64,000 nt of DNA from Brevundimonas vesicularis (GCF_014204545.1 NZ_JACHLJ010000003.1:62001-126000), one strand, 5' to 3'. Numbered from the stretch's first letter, positions 21,126 through 34,635 are shown. The notes: generated by a model not told the origin, from the sequence alone. Numbers and translations are program-made.

Positions 21126-21626
21126 TCATTGCGGTGGGACGTAGCCCATGCCTGCCGCAAACTTGGGCAGCAGTTGCAGCCAGACCGTCAGCGGATCCGC
21201 CAGCTGCGCCACGCCTTCGCCCGACAGCACGACGACATCGTACTGCACCGTCGCCGTCGGCGTTTCGGCGGCGGTGTGGAAGGCCTTCAGATAGCGATTG
21301 TCGCGGTTCCAGGCGTTGACCGCATCCAGCGTCGCGCCGGCGCCCGGTACAACGGCGCTGAACTGAACCTCTCCGCAGCCAGACGCCTCGCAGCCATAGA
21401 AGAAGACCGCCCAGGTCAGACCCGCATTGGTCACGGTGAAGAAGGTCAGGCCGTTCTCGGTCTGCACCGGCCCGACCCGCCCGCCCAGCCCGGTGATCCA
21501 CGTCGCGACCTCGGCCGGCGTCAGCCCGCGACTGGCCGCAGCCGGCGCCGTTTGGGCGAACGCTCCTCCCGCCGTCAGCGGCGATAAGGTCAAAGAAAGG
21601 GCGGCGGCGAGGGCGAGACGGCGCAT
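21126..21626 (-). CDS. YbjN-like exported protein
   Basis: This 166-residue protein has a cleavable signal peptide (AALSLTLSPLTAGGAFA) and a C-terminal domain that looks like the YbjN/sensory transduction regulator family: LTPAEVATWITGLGG, then LTFFTVTNAGLTWAVFFYGC and LDAVNAWNRDNRYLKAF. The role of these exported YbjN proteins is not known. It follows zapE on the same strand after 34 bases. Confidence 0.72.
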   Translation of the reverse strand: MRRLALAAALSLTLSPLTAGGAFAQTAPAAASRGLTPAEVATWITGLGGRVGPVQTENGLTFFTVTNAGLTWAVFFYGCEASGCGEVQFSAVVPGAGATLDAVNAWNRDNRYLKAFHTAAETPTATVQYDVVVLSGEGVAQLADPLTVWLQLLPKFAAGMGYVPPQ

Positions 21627-21660
21627 GGAAACACTCCGAGGGTCAGCCCTACCCTAGCCG

Positions 21661-22752
21661 TCAGTCGCGGACGTGCGCCAGCCAGTCCTTGCTCTGCATT
21701 TCGTTGAAGCGCGACACGGTGCGCTCGAACTCGAACGCCCCCACCCCTTCGGTATAGAGGGCCTCCGGCTTGGCCGCCGCCAGCACGATCAGCTTGGTCT
21801 TGGCCTCATAGAGGGCGTCCACCAGGGTCACCAGACGCCGCGCCTCGTGGTGGTTGGCCGAACTCAGGATCGGCACGTCTTCCAGGAACAGGGTGTGGAA
21901 CCGCTGGGCGATGGCCAGATAGTCCTGCGGCCCCAGCGGCCTGGCGCACAGCTCCGCGAACGTCGCCCGCGCCATCGACCCCACGGTGCGCTTCACCACC
22001 ACGTCGCGGCCCAGCACGGTCAGGTGCGCCGGTTCTTCCGGCTCACCCCCCTTCAGCTCGCGCCATAACGTCTCGAACGCCGCGCGGTCGTCCGGCGTGT
22101 GCCAGACCTGTGCCGAAGTCATCCGGTCCAGCCGCCAGTCCCGCGCCCCGGCCGTCTCCACGACCACGCAGCGCTCGCGGATGATGTCGATGAAGGGCAG
22201 GAAGAGCTGACGGTTGATGCCGTTCTTGTAGAGGTCTTCCGGCGCGCGGTTCGAGGTGATGGCCAGCACCACCCGATCCTCGAACAGGGCTTCGAACAAC
22301 CGGCCCAGGATCATCGCGTCGGCGATGTCGGTGACCTGCAGTTCGTCGAAACACAGCAGCCGGGCTTCCGACGCGATCAGCTTGGCGATCGGCGGGATGG
22401 GGTCGTCGCCCTTATGGGTTCCGAACACGGCCTTGCGGGTCTTCGCATCCCCCTCGCGCCACTGTTTCACCAGATCGTGGATACGGGCCATGAAGGCGTG
22501 GAAGTGCGCGCGCGTCTTTCGCGGCTCGGGCGTCGCCGAATAGAACAGGTCCATCAGCATCGACTTGCCGCGTCCGGGCGGGCCGTAGAGATAGAGGCCC
22601 CGCACCTCCGGCGCCTTGCCGAACAGGCCGCGTTTGGCCAGATCGACCTCCAGCCGCTCCAGCGCCGTGATCACGCTCTCCTGCGCCGGATCGGGCGTCA
22701 GCACGCCCTCTTCCACGCGGATGTCGTAGGCGTTGCGGATACGGGAGGTCAT
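21661..22752 (-). CDS. zapE: cell division protein ZapE (AFG1-like ATPase)
   Basis: This 363-residue AFG1-family ATPase is a Z-ring associated protein in bacteria. Walker A is LYGPPGRGKSML near residue 65, Walker B LLCFDELQVTDIADAM, with ITSNRAPEDLY as sensor region. The chosen ATG 22752 (MTSRIRNAY) fits the family start; the upstream extension in the same frame covers the start of the divergent asd gene's leader and looks non-coding. No strong Shine-Dalgarno is seen before this ATG, so the exact start is less sure. The C-terminus ends EMQSKDWLAHVRD, usual for the family. Confidence 0.88.
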   Translation of the reverse strand: MTSRIRNAYDIRVEEGVLTPDPAQESVITALERLEVDLAKRGLFGKAPEVRGLYLYGPPGRGKSMLMDLFYSATPEPRKTRAHFHAFMARIHDLVKQWREGDAKTRKAVFGTHKGDDPIPPIAKLIASEARLLCFDELQVTDIADAMILGRLFEALFEDRVVLAITSNRAPEDLYKNGINRQLFLPFIDIIRERCVVVETAGARDWRLDRMTSAQVWHTPDDRAAFETLWRELKGGEPEEPAHLTVLGRDVVVKRTVGSMARATFAELCARPLGPQDYLAIAQRFHTLFLEDVPILSSANHHEARRLVTLVDALYEAKTKLIVLAAAKPEALYTEGVGAFEFERTVSRFNEMQSKDWLAHVRD

Positions 22753-22898
22753 GGGAGGACTGCTTAAAGCCCGGCACAGTGAAAAGCGATTGCTTCGCGG
22801 CTGCGAACGCCTAATTGCAGTCCCCACCACCACACAAAACGCGCTGAAGCCGCTCGGCCCCTCTGGCCAAGCGGCAACACGTCCGAAGGACAAGAAAC

Positions 22899-23945
22899 AT
22901 GGGTTATCGCGTCGCCATCGTCGGAGCCACGGGCAATGTGGGCCGCGAAATGCTGAACATCCTCGAGGAGTTGGAATTCCCCGTCGATGAAATCCACGCC
23001 ATCGCCTCGCGCAAATCCAAGGGCGTCGAGGTCTCCTTCGGCGACAAGACCATCAAATGCCAGGACATCGAGCAGTTCGACTTCTCCAAGGTCGACATCG
23101 TCCTGATGTCCGCCGGGGGCGCAGTGTCCAAGGAATGGTCCGAAAAGATCGGCAAGGCCGGTCCCATCGTGATCGACAACTCCTCGGCCTTCCGCAAGGA
23201 CGCCGACGTGCCGCTGATCGTGCCCGAGGTGAACCCGGACGCCATCAAGGACGCGACCAAGAAGAACATCATCGCCAACCCCAACTGCTCGACCATCCAG
23301 CTGGTGACGGCGCTGAAGCCGCTGCACGATGCGGCCAAGATCAAGCGGGTGGTCGTCTCGACCTATCAGTCGGTGTCCGGCGCCGGCAAGGAGGGCATGG
23401 ACGAGCTGTGGAACCAGACCAAGGCCATCTATGGCCTGGGCGACGCCACGCCCAAGAAGTTCCCCAAACAGATCGCCTTCAACGTCATCCCCTACATCGG
23501 CTCCTTCCTCGAGGACGGCTCGACCGACGAGGAGAAGAAGATGTCGGACGAGACGCACAAGATGCTGGACCCCGACATCAAGGTCACCGTCACCTGCGTG
23601 CGCGTGCCCGTCTTCGTGGGTCACTCCGAGGCCGTGAACGTCCAGTTCGACCGCCCCGTCGAACCCGACGAGGCCCGCGCCATCCTGCGCGAGGCGCCGG
23701 GCGTGCTAGTCATCGATAAGCAGGAGCACGACGGCTATATCACCCCCGTCGACGCGGCCAGCGAACACGCCGTCTATGTCAGCCGCATCCGCAAGGACCC
23801 GACCGTCGAGAACGGCCTGAACCTTTGGGTCGTGTCCGACAACCTGCGCAAGGGCGCCGCCCTCAACGCGGTCCAGATCGCCCAGCTGCTGGACGAGACC
23901 GGCGTGATCAAGTCGTCGTCGGGATATCGTTCGATCACGGTCTGA
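22899..23945 (+). CDS. asd: aspartate-semialdehyde dehydrogenase
   Basis: This 348-residue enzyme makes aspartate semialdehyde from aspartyl phosphate with NADPH, the branch point to lysine/diaminopimelate, threonine and methionine. It has the nucleotide loop VGATGNVGREML at the N-terminus, the catalytic Cys in NPNCSTIQLV, and the substrate-binding segment FVGHSEAVNV. AAGGACAAG before ATG 22899 acts as ribosome binding site. It is divergent from zapE (146 bases between) and is followed by a palindromic repeat rather than a simple terminator. Confidence 0.95.
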   Translation: MGYRVAIVGATGNVGREMLNILEELEFPVDEIHAIASRKSKGVEVSFGDKTIKCQDIEQFDFSKVDIVLMSAGGAVSKEWSEKIGKAGPIVIDNSSAFRKDADVPLIVPEVNPDAIKDATKKNIIANPNCSTIQLVTALKPLHDAAKIKRVVVSTYQSVSGAGKEGMDELWNQTKAIYGLGDATPKKFPKQIAFNVIPYIGSFLEDGSTDEEKKMSDETHKMLDPDIKVTVTCVRVPVFVGHSEAVNVQFDRPVEPDEARAILREAPGVLVIDKQEHDGYITPVDAASEHAVYVSRIRKDPTVENGLNLWVVSDNLRKGAALNAVQIAQLLDETGVIKSSSGYRSITV

Positions 23946-23955
23946 TCCTCACTTT

Positions 23956-24063
23956 CGTCATCCTCGGGCTTGCCCCGAGGACCGGATGTTGCGCCGCTGG
24001 TGCGAACGAGCGACGCATAGACGCCCGCCGCGCCCGATCCTCGGGTCAAGCCCGAGGATGACG
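23956..24063. repeat. inverted repeat, intergenic palindromic element
   Basis: Arms of 28 bases at 23956-23983 and 24036-24063 are near-perfect reverse complements (core TCCTCGGGCTTGCCCCGAGG against the matching arm with two changes). Each arm is itself partly palindromic (CCTCGGG and CCCGAGG). This is the dispersed alphaproteobacterial type of intergenic palindrome. It lies between asd and the RarD-like gene and may also terminate asd. Confidence 0.8.
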
Positions 24064-24089
24064 GCAAGGGGGTGAAAGGAATACGCGCC

Positions 24090-25016
24090 ATGAGCGCCAC
24101 CCCCTCTCCCAACGACCCCCGCGCCGTCGGCACGGCCATCGCCTGCTACACCCTGTGGGGGCTTCTGCCGCTGCTGTTCATGGCGATGGCGGCGCACGGC
24201 TTCGGCGCGCCCGAAATCCTGGCGCACCGGGCGGTCTGGTCGGTCTTCGTTGCCGGCCTGGTCCTGCTGCTGGCCGGGCAATGGGGCGAGGCGCGCCGGG
24301 TGCTGGCCACGCCGCGCACCCTGGCTTGGCTGGCCCTGTCCGCGCTGCTGATCGGCACGAACTGGAGCCTCTACGTCTTCGCCACCACGCATCACGCGAC
24401 GCTGGAGGCCAGCCTCGGCTACTATATCAATCCCCTGCTCAATATGGCGGCCGGTGCCGTGCTGTTCCGCGAGAAGATTGACCGCTGGAGCGCGCTCGCC
24501 ATCGGTCTGGCCGCCATCGGGGTCGTGATCCAGACCATCGCCCTCGGGCATCTGCCGATCATCGGCCTGACCCTGGCCGTCACCTTCTGCGCCTATGCGG
24601 TGATCCGTAAGCGCGTGCCCGCCTCGGCCCAGACCGGGCTGTTCGTGGAATGTCTGGTGCTGCTGCCCATTGGCGCGGTCTTCCTGGCCTGGTTGACCAC
24701 CCAAAGTCACGCGGTCGGGTTCGCCTCGCCCTCCGGCCTGATCTGGGCGCTGGTGAACGGCCCGGCGACCGTGATCCCATTGGCGCTGTTCGCCTGGTCG
24801 GCGCGGCGTCTGCCCCTGTCCACGGTCGGTTTCATCCAGTTCCTGGCCCCGACGCTGCAGTTCGCCTGCGGCGTCGCGACCGGCGAGCCGTTGACCGTGC
24901 TGCGGATCGTCTCCTTCGTCTTCATCTGGGCCGGCGCCGGCGTCTTCGCCCTGGCCGCCTTCAATCGCAGCCGCGCCGCACGCGAGGCGTTGAAGACCAC
25001 GGCGGAACCGGCGTAG
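24090..25016 (+). CDS. rarD: EamA family transporter, RarD type
   Basis: This 308-residue inner membrane permease of the drug/metabolite transporter superfamily has about ten hydrophobic helices. RarD-type hallmarks include the early GTAIACYTLWGLLPLLF and LIGTNWSLYVFATTHH, then ASLGYYINPLLNMAAGAVLFREK. The natural substrate of RarD proteins is uncertain. ATG 24090 is preferred over an in-frame GTG at 24072 because AAAGGA sits nine bases before it. An MFS transporter gene follows after 25 bases on the same strand. Confidence 0.87.
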   Translation: MSATPSPNDPRAVGTAIACYTLWGLLPLLFMAMAAHGFGAPEILAHRAVWSVFVAGLVLLLAGQWGEARRVLATPRTLAWLALSALLIGTNWSLYVFATTHHATLEASLGYYINPLLNMAAGAVLFREKIDRWSALAIGLAAIGVVIQTIALGHLPIIGLTLAVTFCAYAVIRKRVPASAQTGLFVECLVLLPIGAVFLAWLTTQSHAVGFASPSGLIWALVNGPATVIPLALFAWSARRLPLSTVGFIQFLAPTLQFACGVATGEPLTVLRIVSFVFIWAGAGVFALAAFNRSRAAREALKTTAEPA

Positions 25017-25041
25017 CCTTCGCCCACACGGAGGCGAGGCC

Positions 25042-26556
25042 ATGACGACCGCCCAACCGGGCCCCTGCGAAGGCGGACAGGTCCACGCCGCCGCCGAACC
25101 GGCCCATCCGCTGTCGGCGGCGCGCAAACGCTGGGTGCTGGCCGCGACGGTGCTGGGCTCCAGCCTGACCTTCATCGACGGCTCGGCCCTGGGCGTCGCC
25201 CTGCCCGCCGTGCAGCGGGATCTCGCGGCCGGCACGGCGGCGGTGCAGTGGGTGTCGAACGCCTATCTGCTGACACTTGGCGCCCTGGTCCTGATCGGCG
25301 GCGCAGCCGGCGATCGGTTCGGCCGGCGGCGGGTCTTTCTGATCGGGGTCGCGATCTTCGCCCTGGCCTCTATCGGCTGCGCCCTGGCCCCCACCGTCCA
25401 GGCCCTGGTCGCCGGCCGGGCGATCCAGGGGATCGGCGCGGCCCTGCTGACGCCCGGCGCCCTGGCGGTGATCGGCGCGACCTTCCCGCCCGAGGAGCGG
25501 GGCAAGGCCTTTGGAACCTGGGCCGGGTTCGGGGCCCTGACCGGCATGGTCGGGCCGCTGATCGGAGGATGGCTGGCCGACGCCGCCGACTGGCGCGCCA
25601 TCTTCTGGATCAACGTCCCGCTGGCGATCCTGACCGCCGTCGTGACCCTGGCCGCCACGCCCGAGAGCCGCGATCCGGACGCGCGCGGTCTGGATGGTCT
25701 GGGCGCGGTTCTGGCCGTCGCCGGACTGGGCGCCCTGACCTGGGCCCTGACCGCCGCGCCCGACCTGGGGTTCGCATCGCCCGTCATCCTCGCCGGACTG
25801 ATCGTGGGCGCGGCGCTGCTGGCCGCCTTCGTCTGGGCCGAAGCGAGCCAGACCCATCCGATGATGCCGCTGGACCTGTTTTCGTCCTCGGTCTTCAGCG
25901 GCATCAACCTGCTGACCCTGCTGCTCTATTTCGCCCTGGGCGGAGCGATGTTCTTCCTGCCCTTCGATCTGATCCGGGTTCACGGCTGGAGCGCGACCGA
26001 GGCCGGCGCCGCCATGCTGCCCTTCGCCGCCGTCATGGGCCTGTTGTCCGGCTTGGCGGGACGCGTCGCCGATCGGTTCGGCGCGCGTCTGTCGCTCAGC
26101 GTCGGGCCGGCTCTGGCCGGGATCGGACTGGCGCTCCTCGCCGTGCCTGCGCCGGGCGCCGGCTATGTCGACGGACCGCTGGCGGGCATGACGGTGCTGG
26201 CGATCGGCATGACCCTGGCGGTCGGGCCGCTGACGGCGACGGTGATGGGGGCGGTCAAGGCGGGCCACACCGGTGTGGCCTCGGGCGTCAACAATGCGGT
26301 GGCGCGCGTGGCCAGCCTTCTGGCCGTGGCCCTCCTGGGCTTGGTGCTGTCGGCGGTTTTCGCCGGCGTCGCCAATCTGCCTGACGCGCGCGCCCAGCTG
26401 GCGCAGGTCATGTCGGGCGGCGAGATTATGCCCGCCGTCCGAGACGCCTTCCACGCGGCCTTCCGAGCCGTGATCCTGACATGCGCCGGCTGCGCGGGCT
26501 TGGCCGGCCTGATCGGCCTGCTGACCGCGCCCGGCCCTGTTCAGAAGGCGGCGTAA
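25042..26556 (+). CDS. MFS transporter, DHA2 (14-helix drug exporter) family
   Basis: This 504-residue major facilitator protein has the DHA2 pattern: FIDGSALGVALPAVQRDL in helix 1, WVSNAYLLTLGALVLIGGAAGDRFGRRRVF covering the loop 2-3 motif A, and GALTGMVGPLIGGWLAD (motif C, antiporter type). About fourteen hydrophobic segments fit proton-driven export of drugs or other amphipathic compounds. It is probably co-transcribed with the EamA gene. Its 3' end overlaps the convergent serine hydrolase gene by 16 bases. Confidence 0.88.
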   Translation: MTTAQPGPCEGGQVHAAAEPAHPLSAARKRWVLAATVLGSSLTFIDGSALGVALPAVQRDLAAGTAAVQWVSNAYLLTLGALVLIGGAAGDRFGRRRVFLIGVAIFALASIGCALAPTVQALVAGRAIQGIGAALLTPGALAVIGATFPPEERGKAFGTWAGFGALTGMVGPLIGGWLADAADWRAIFWINVPLAILTAVVTLAATPESRDPDARGLDGLGAVLAVAGLGALTWALTAAPDLGFASPVILAGLIVGAALLAAFVWAEASQTHPMMPLDLFSSSVFSGINLLTLLLYFALGGAMFFLPFDLIRVHGWSATEAGAAMLPFAAVMGLLSGLAGRVADRFGARLSLSVGPALAGIGLALLAVPAPGAGYVDGPLAGMTVLAIGMTLAVGPLTATVMGAVKAGHTGVASGVNNAVARVASLLAVALLGLVLSAVFAGVANLPDARAQLAQVMSGGEIMPAVRDAFHAAFRAVILTCAGCAGLAGLIGLLTAPGPVQKAA

Positions 26557-27674
26557 AGCGCGTCCAGCAACCGCTTGGGCCGAGGGTCGCCGATCAGGTG
26601 CGGCGACTGGCGCGTCATAACATAGGCCGCCGACAGCTTCCGCGACGGATCGGCCATGGCCATCGACCCGCCCCAGCCATAATGGCCGAAGGCTTCGTTC
26701 GGCCCGAACACTTTGAGCCCGTCATTGCGCATCAGACCGGCCGCCCAGCTGATCGTATAGGGCAGCACCTTGTCCGGCCCGTGGATGCGCTCGCGCGTCA
26801 TCTGATCCAGCGTCCCCGCCGACAGCACCGACCGGCCGTCCAGCACGCCATTATTGGCCACCACGCCCAGCATCTTCGCCAACCCCAGGGCCGTGCCGTG
26901 CAGATTGGCCGACGGAATCTCCATCTCGCGCCAGGCCGCCGAACCCCGTCCGCCCGGCGCCGAGCCGCGATCCAGGAAGGCCGCCTGTTTGATCGGATCG
27001 ATGGCCCCCAGGCTGGGCGCCGCCGTGGGTTTGCGCATCTGCGCCACCCGTCCATGCTCGCTTTCGGGCAGGCCGATCCACAGGTCCAGATCGGGAAAGT
27101 CCTGGCGCAGCGCCTGGCCCATCGTTCGTCCGGTCGCGCGGCGATAGACCTCGTTGGCCAGATAGCCGACGGTGATCGGGTGATAGCCCGAGGCCGTGCC
27201 CGGCGCCCACATCGGCGCCTGGGCCGCCAGACGCGCCAGAACCGCGGACACGTCGAACCAGATCGTCGGATCGACCGCCTCGGAAAAGCCCGGCAGACCC
27301 GACTGGTGGCTCATCAGCTGGGCGACGGTGACCTCCGCCTTGCCCGCCGCGCCGAACTCGGGCCACAGCGAGGCGACCGGCTGGTCATAATCGATCTGCC
27401 CGGCCTCGACCGCGCTCGCCATCAGGATGGCCATCACCGCCTTGCCGGTCGAAAACACCGAGGTCAGGGTCGTGTCGGTGAACGGCGTCGTCTTGGCCGT
27501 ATCCGCATGGCCCGCCCACAGATCGACGACCGCCTCGCCCTCGACCAGCACGCTGAACCGCGCCGCCTGCTCGTTCAGCCCCTCGGGCGCCGCGGTGAAG
27601 TTGGCGGCGAACGCCTCGCGCACGGCCTCAAAACCGGGTGCGCAGACGCCGTGAATGTCGATGAGATCGGTCAT
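26541..27674 (-). CDS. serine hydrolase, beta-lactamase/EstB-like
   Basis: This 377-residue protein is of the class C beta-lactamase fold, esterase-like group. The nucleophile motif SXXK is STGK in SVFSTGKAVMA near residue 70; the Tyr motif lies in SGYHPITVGYLANEVYRRATG; and the late GHYGWGGSMAMADP replaces the KTG box as in EstB-type esterases. No signal peptide is visible, so it is probably cytoplasmic and not a true beta-lactamase. It stands alone, convergent with the MFS gene. Confidence 0.85.
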   Translation of the reverse strand: MTDLIDIHGVCAPGFEAVREAFAANFTAAPEGLNEQAARFSVLVEGEAVVDLWAGHADTAKTTPFTDTTLTSVFSTGKAVMAILMASAVEAGQIDYDQPVASLWPEFGAAGKAEVTVAQLMSHQSGLPGFSEAVDPTIWFDVSAVLARLAAQAPMWAPGTASGYHPITVGYLANEVYRRATGRTMGQALRQDFPDLDLWIGLPESEHGRVAQMRKPTAAPSLGAIDPIKQAAFLDRGSAPGGRGSAAWREMEIPSANLHGTALGLAKMLGVVANNGVLDGRSVLSAGTLDQMTRERIHGPDKVLPYTISWAAGLMRNDGLKVFGPNEAFGHYGWGGSMAMADPSRKLSAAYVMTRQSPHLIGDPRPKRLLDALYAAF

Positions 27675-27703
27675 AGGCCGGTCCTAGCGCGCCCATCGCT
27701 CAC

Positions 27704-27734
27704 GAAAAAGGCCTCCCGCCGAAACGGGAGGCCT
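27704..27734 (-). terminator. terminator of the F1 ATP synthase operon
   Basis: On the minus strand a GGCCTCCCG stem pairs with CGGGAGGCC around a TTTCG loop and runs into TTTTT (AAAAA at 27705-27709). It lies 26 bases after the atpC stop. Confidence 0.9.
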
Positions 27735-27759
27735 CAAATCGTTCGATCCGTCGACAGGA

Positions 27760-28029
27760 TCAGGCGGCGACGACCTCGGTGGCCTGTTCGGCCAGGATGG
27801 TCAGGCCTTCGCCGTTCACGTCGGCGAAACCGCCGTGCACGTCGTACTGTATCTTCGAGCCGTTGTTATAGACGGTCACCAGGCCCTCGCGCAGGGCGGT
27901 CATGAAGGGCGCATGATCCGGCAGAACGCCGAAGTCGCCCTCGACGCCCGGTGCATCGACCTGGTCCACGAGGCCCGAGAAGACCTCGCGTTCCGGCGAG
28001 ACGAGAGAGAAGTTCAGCTTGCCGGCCAT
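27760..28029 (-). CDS. atpC: ATP synthase F1 subunit epsilon (short form)
   Basis: This 89-residue epsilon subunit of the rotary ATP synthase has the N-terminal beta-sandwich (LNFSLVSPEREVFSGLVDQVDAPGVEGDFGVLPDHAP), complete to its end near residue 85. The usual C-terminal helix pair of about 45 residues, which inhibits ATP hydrolysis in many bacteria, is absent. This seems to be usual in this clade, where inhibition is ascribed to a zeta subunit encoded elsewhere. It is the last gene of the atpHAGDC operon, two bases after atpD. Confidence 0.95.
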   Translation of the reverse strand: MAGKLNFSLVSPEREVFSGLVDQVDAPGVEGDFGVLPDHAPFMTALREGLVTVYNNGSKIQYDVHGGFADVNGEGLTILAEQATEVVAA

Positions 28030-28031
28030 GA

Positions 28032-30483
<2,452 letters not shown>

Positions 30484-30516
30484 CCGGCGCTTACTCTCTC
30501 AGCTTACCAGACGGGT

Positions 30517-32121
<1,605 letters not shown>

Positions 32122-32676
32122 TTAGGCGCGCTTGAGGGCGAACTTCATCTGGTCGAGCTTGGTCTTCAGCGAGGCGTCGAACAGCTTCGAGCCCACCTTG
32201 ACCTTCAGGCCGCCCAGGATCGACGGATCGACGCGCGCGGTCAGTTCCGGCGCCTTGCCCAGGCTCTTGGACAGGGCGGCGATGATGGCGGCGACTTGGT
32301 TGGCGTCCAGCGGCTGGGCCGAGACGACCTCGGCGGCGACGACGCCGGCGTGTTTGGCGTAGCGCGCCTCGAACCCGGCGATCACGGCGGGCAGATCCTT
32401 GGCGCGATGGTTCTGACCCAGCAGACCCAGGAAGTTGGTCGTGGTCTGCTCGAACTTGGCCTTGGCGGCGATGGCCACCAGACCCTTGGCCTGGTCGGGC
32501 GCGGCGATGACGGGCGAGACAGCCAAGCGACGCAGGTCGGCGCTTTCGGTCCAGGCCGCCTTCAGCGACTTCAGGTCGGCGCGGACGGCGTCCAGGCGGC
32601 CGGTTTCCAGCGCCAGGTCGAACAGCGCCTGTGCGTAGCGATCGCCGACTTCCGTCGTTCTGAAATCATCAGCCAC
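32122..32676 (-). CDS. atpH: ATP synthase F1 subunit delta
   Basis: This 184-residue stator subunit corresponds to mitochondrial OSCP. Typical parts are VGDRYAQALFDLALETGRLD at the N-terminus and DPSILGGLKVKVGSKLFDASLKTKLDQMKFAL at the C-terminus. It is the first gene of the F1 operon. The membrane Fo genes are not nearby, as is usual for alphaproteobacteria, where F1 and Fo genes form separate operons. Confidence 0.95.
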   Translation of the reverse strand: MADDFRTTEVGDRYAQALFDLALETGRLDAVRADLKSLKAAWTESADLRRLAVSPVIAAPDQAKGLVAIAAKAKFEQTTTNFLGLLGQNHRAKDLPAVIAGFEARYAKHAGVVAAEVVSAQPLDANQVAAIIAALSKSLGKAPELTARVDPSILGGLKVKVGSKLFDASLKTKLDQMKFALKRA

Positions 32677-33022
32677 TGATTAGGGTCCGAGGTCGTTGTG
32701 TCAGGGTCGCAACCGACTGCGAGGCTCGCAACGGTCAAAAGCTTGAAATGCTTACGGAAAGCACGACGGAGGCCGTATCCGTAAATACGCCCCCTCCAAG
32801 CCGGGCGCCTGATAGCACGGGGTTTCGCCGCTCGCAACATTGCGTGAAGGCGCGCCGATGCCGCAGGGCGATGGCGCGCCGCCGTTTCCTGCCACACAGC
32901 GTGGCGTGGACCACCGCGCCCCGGGGGGGGTGCGACCATGACGCCGCACCCCATCGCTTGATCGGAACCGGCGTCGGCCCTAGCGCTTTCCGCTCAAGCT
33001 TTATCCTCCATCAGGAAACCCA
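32677..33022. other. 346-base intergenic region, divergent promoters of atp operon and terC
   Basis: No gene is supported here; open frames on both strands are short or have implausible composition. The segment must carry the atpHAGDC promoter (leftward) and the terC promoter (rightward). It contains a G8 run at about 32930. A TTGACC element toward atpH (complement of GGTCAA at about 32733) could be a -35 box, but no convincing -10 partner was found. Confidence 0.5.
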
Positions 33023-33850
33023 ATGCTCGACAGCATAACCCCCCTGCTCTCCGATCCGGCCGCCTGGGCCGCATTGGTGACCCTCATCGTGATGGAGGTC
33101 GTGCTCGGCATCGACAACCTGATCTTCATCTCAATTCTGTCGAACAAGCTGCCCGAAAATCAGCGCCAGAAGGTGCGGCGTATCGGTATCGGTCTGGCAT
33201 TGATCATGCGTCTGGCCCTGCTGTCGATCATCGCCTGGCTGGTTGGTCTGGTGCAGCCGGTCTTCACCGTCATGGGCAATGAATTCTCGTGGAAGGACCT
33301 GATCCTGATCGCGGGCGGTCTCTTCCTGGTCTGGAAGGCGACCAAGGAAATCCACCACACGGTCGATCCCACGCCCAGCCACGATGTCATGGACAAGAAG
33401 GACGTGGTCATCGCCAACGCCGGCGCGGCCATCTTCCAGATCATCCTGTTGGACATCGTCTTCTCGATCGACTCGATCCTGACCGCCGTCGGCATGACCG
33501 AGCACCTGCCGATCATGGTCGTCGCCGTTCTGGTCGCCGTGACCGTCATGCTGCTGGCCGCTGACCCGCTGGCTGACTTCATCAACAAGAACCCCAGCGT
33601 CGTCATGCTGGCGCTCGGCTTCCTTCTGATGATCGGCATGGTGTTGATCGCCGACGGCTTCGGCTATCATGTGCCCAAGGGCTACATCTATGCGGCCATG
33701 GCCTTCTCGGCCGGTGTTGAGGCGTTGAACATGCTGGGTCGCAAATCCGCATCCAAGAAGGAAAAGGCCGAACTGGCCCGCAGCGAGGCGAACGCCGCCG
33801 AGGCCCGCGCCCAGAAGGCCGAGGCCGAAGCCGCCGCCGAGCGGGGCTGA
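33023..33850 (+). CDS. TerC family integral membrane protein
   Basis: This 275-residue inner membrane protein of the TerC family has hallmark segments [26 protein letters not shown] in the first helix and [26 protein letters not shown] in the middle, both with the membrane-embedded Asp residues. Related proteins act in tellurite resistance or export of manganese and other metals during membrane protein insertion. The C-terminus is a charged Ala/Glu/Lys tail. No riboswitch-like leader was recognised upstream. Confidence 0.88.
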   Translation: MLDSITPLLSDPAAWAALVTLIVMEVVLGIDNLIFISILSNKLPENQRQKVRRIGIGLALIMRLALLSIIAWLVGLVQPVFTVMGNEFSWKDLILIAGGLFLVWKATKEIHHTVDPTPSHDVMDKKDVVIANAGAAIFQIILLDIVFSIDSILTAVGMTEHLPIMVVAVLVAVTVMLLAADPLADFINKNPSVVMLALGFLLMIGMVLIADGFGYHVPKGYIYAAMAFSAGVEALNMLGRKSASKKEKAELARSEANAAEARAQKAEAEAAAERG

Positions 33851-33855
33851 GGCTC

Positions 33856-34629
33856 ATGACGCGCCTGTCGTCCCGGCTCGCCGGCCTTGTCGCCGGCCTG
33901 TTGCTGACGACAGGCGTCGCCCTGCCGGTCAGGGCTGAGGTCCCGGTCCAGTCCTACGAGGTCGTGCGGGCCTATCCGCACGACACGGGGGCCTTCACCG
34001 AAGGCCTCTTCTTCCATGACGGCGGCCTTTACGAGAGCACGGGCCTTTATCCGTCCTTCATCCGCAAGGTGGATCTGGAGACCGGCCGCGTGGAGCGCCA
34101 GCGCGACCTGCCGACCATCTATTTCGGCGAGGGCATGACCGCGCTGAACGGCAAGCTCTACAGCCTGACCTGGCGCAACCACATCGGCTTCATCTGGAAG
34201 CTGGAGGACTTCTCGCCCCTGGGCGGCTTTTCGTATCCAGGTGAAGGCTGGGCCCTGACCACCGACGGCCGCCGCCTGATCATGAGCGACGGCACCGACC
34301 AGCTGCGCTTCCTCGATCCCGAGACTCTCGCCGAGACCGGCCGCGTCTCCGTCACCGCCGACGGCAAGCCGCTGGATCAGATCAACGAGCTGGAATGGAT
34401 CGACGGCGAGGTCTTCGCCAACCTGTGGCAGGACAGCCGCATCGCCCGCATCGACCCCGAGACCGGCGTGGTGAAGGCCTTCATCGACCTGACCGCCCTG
34501 GTCCCCAAGGACGCCGGCCTGGACCCCAATGACGACGTCCTGAACGGCATCGCCTGGGACGCCGCCGGCAAGCGGCTGTTCGTCACCGGCAAGCGCTGGC
34601 CGCAACTGTTCGAGATCAAGCTGCGCTAG
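33856..34629 (+). CDS. glutaminyl-peptide cyclotransferase (plant/papaya type), exported
   Basis: This 257-residue protein has a signal peptide ending near PVRA and a five-bladed beta-propeller typical of the papaya-type glutaminyl cyclase, which turns N-terminal Gln into pyroglutamate. Family segments are PHDTGAFTEGLFFHDGGLYESTGLY, FGEGMTALNGKLYSLTWRN, and LNELEWIDGEVFANLW-like DQINELEWIDGEVFAN. It begins five bases after the terC stop, so the two genes are probably one transcript, although a shared role is not obvious. Confidence 0.87.
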   Translation: MTRLSSRLAGLVAGLLLTTGVALPVRAEVPVQSYEVVRAYPHDTGAFTEGLFFHDGGLYESTGLYPSFIRKVDLETGRVERQRDLPTIYFGEGMTALNGKLYSLTWRNHIGFIWKLEDFSPLGGFSYPGEGWALTTDGRRLIMSDGTDQLRFLDPETLAETGRVSVTADGKPLDQINELEWIDGEVFANLWQDSRIARIDPETGVVKAFIDLTALVPKDAGLDPNDDVLNGIAWDAAGKRLFVTGKRWPQLFEIKLR

Positions 34630-34635
34630 AACAGC

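Noticed and set aside
32571..32954. Open frame upstream of atpH
   Set aside because: It overlaps the start of atpH in another frame and has Arg-rich shadow composition.
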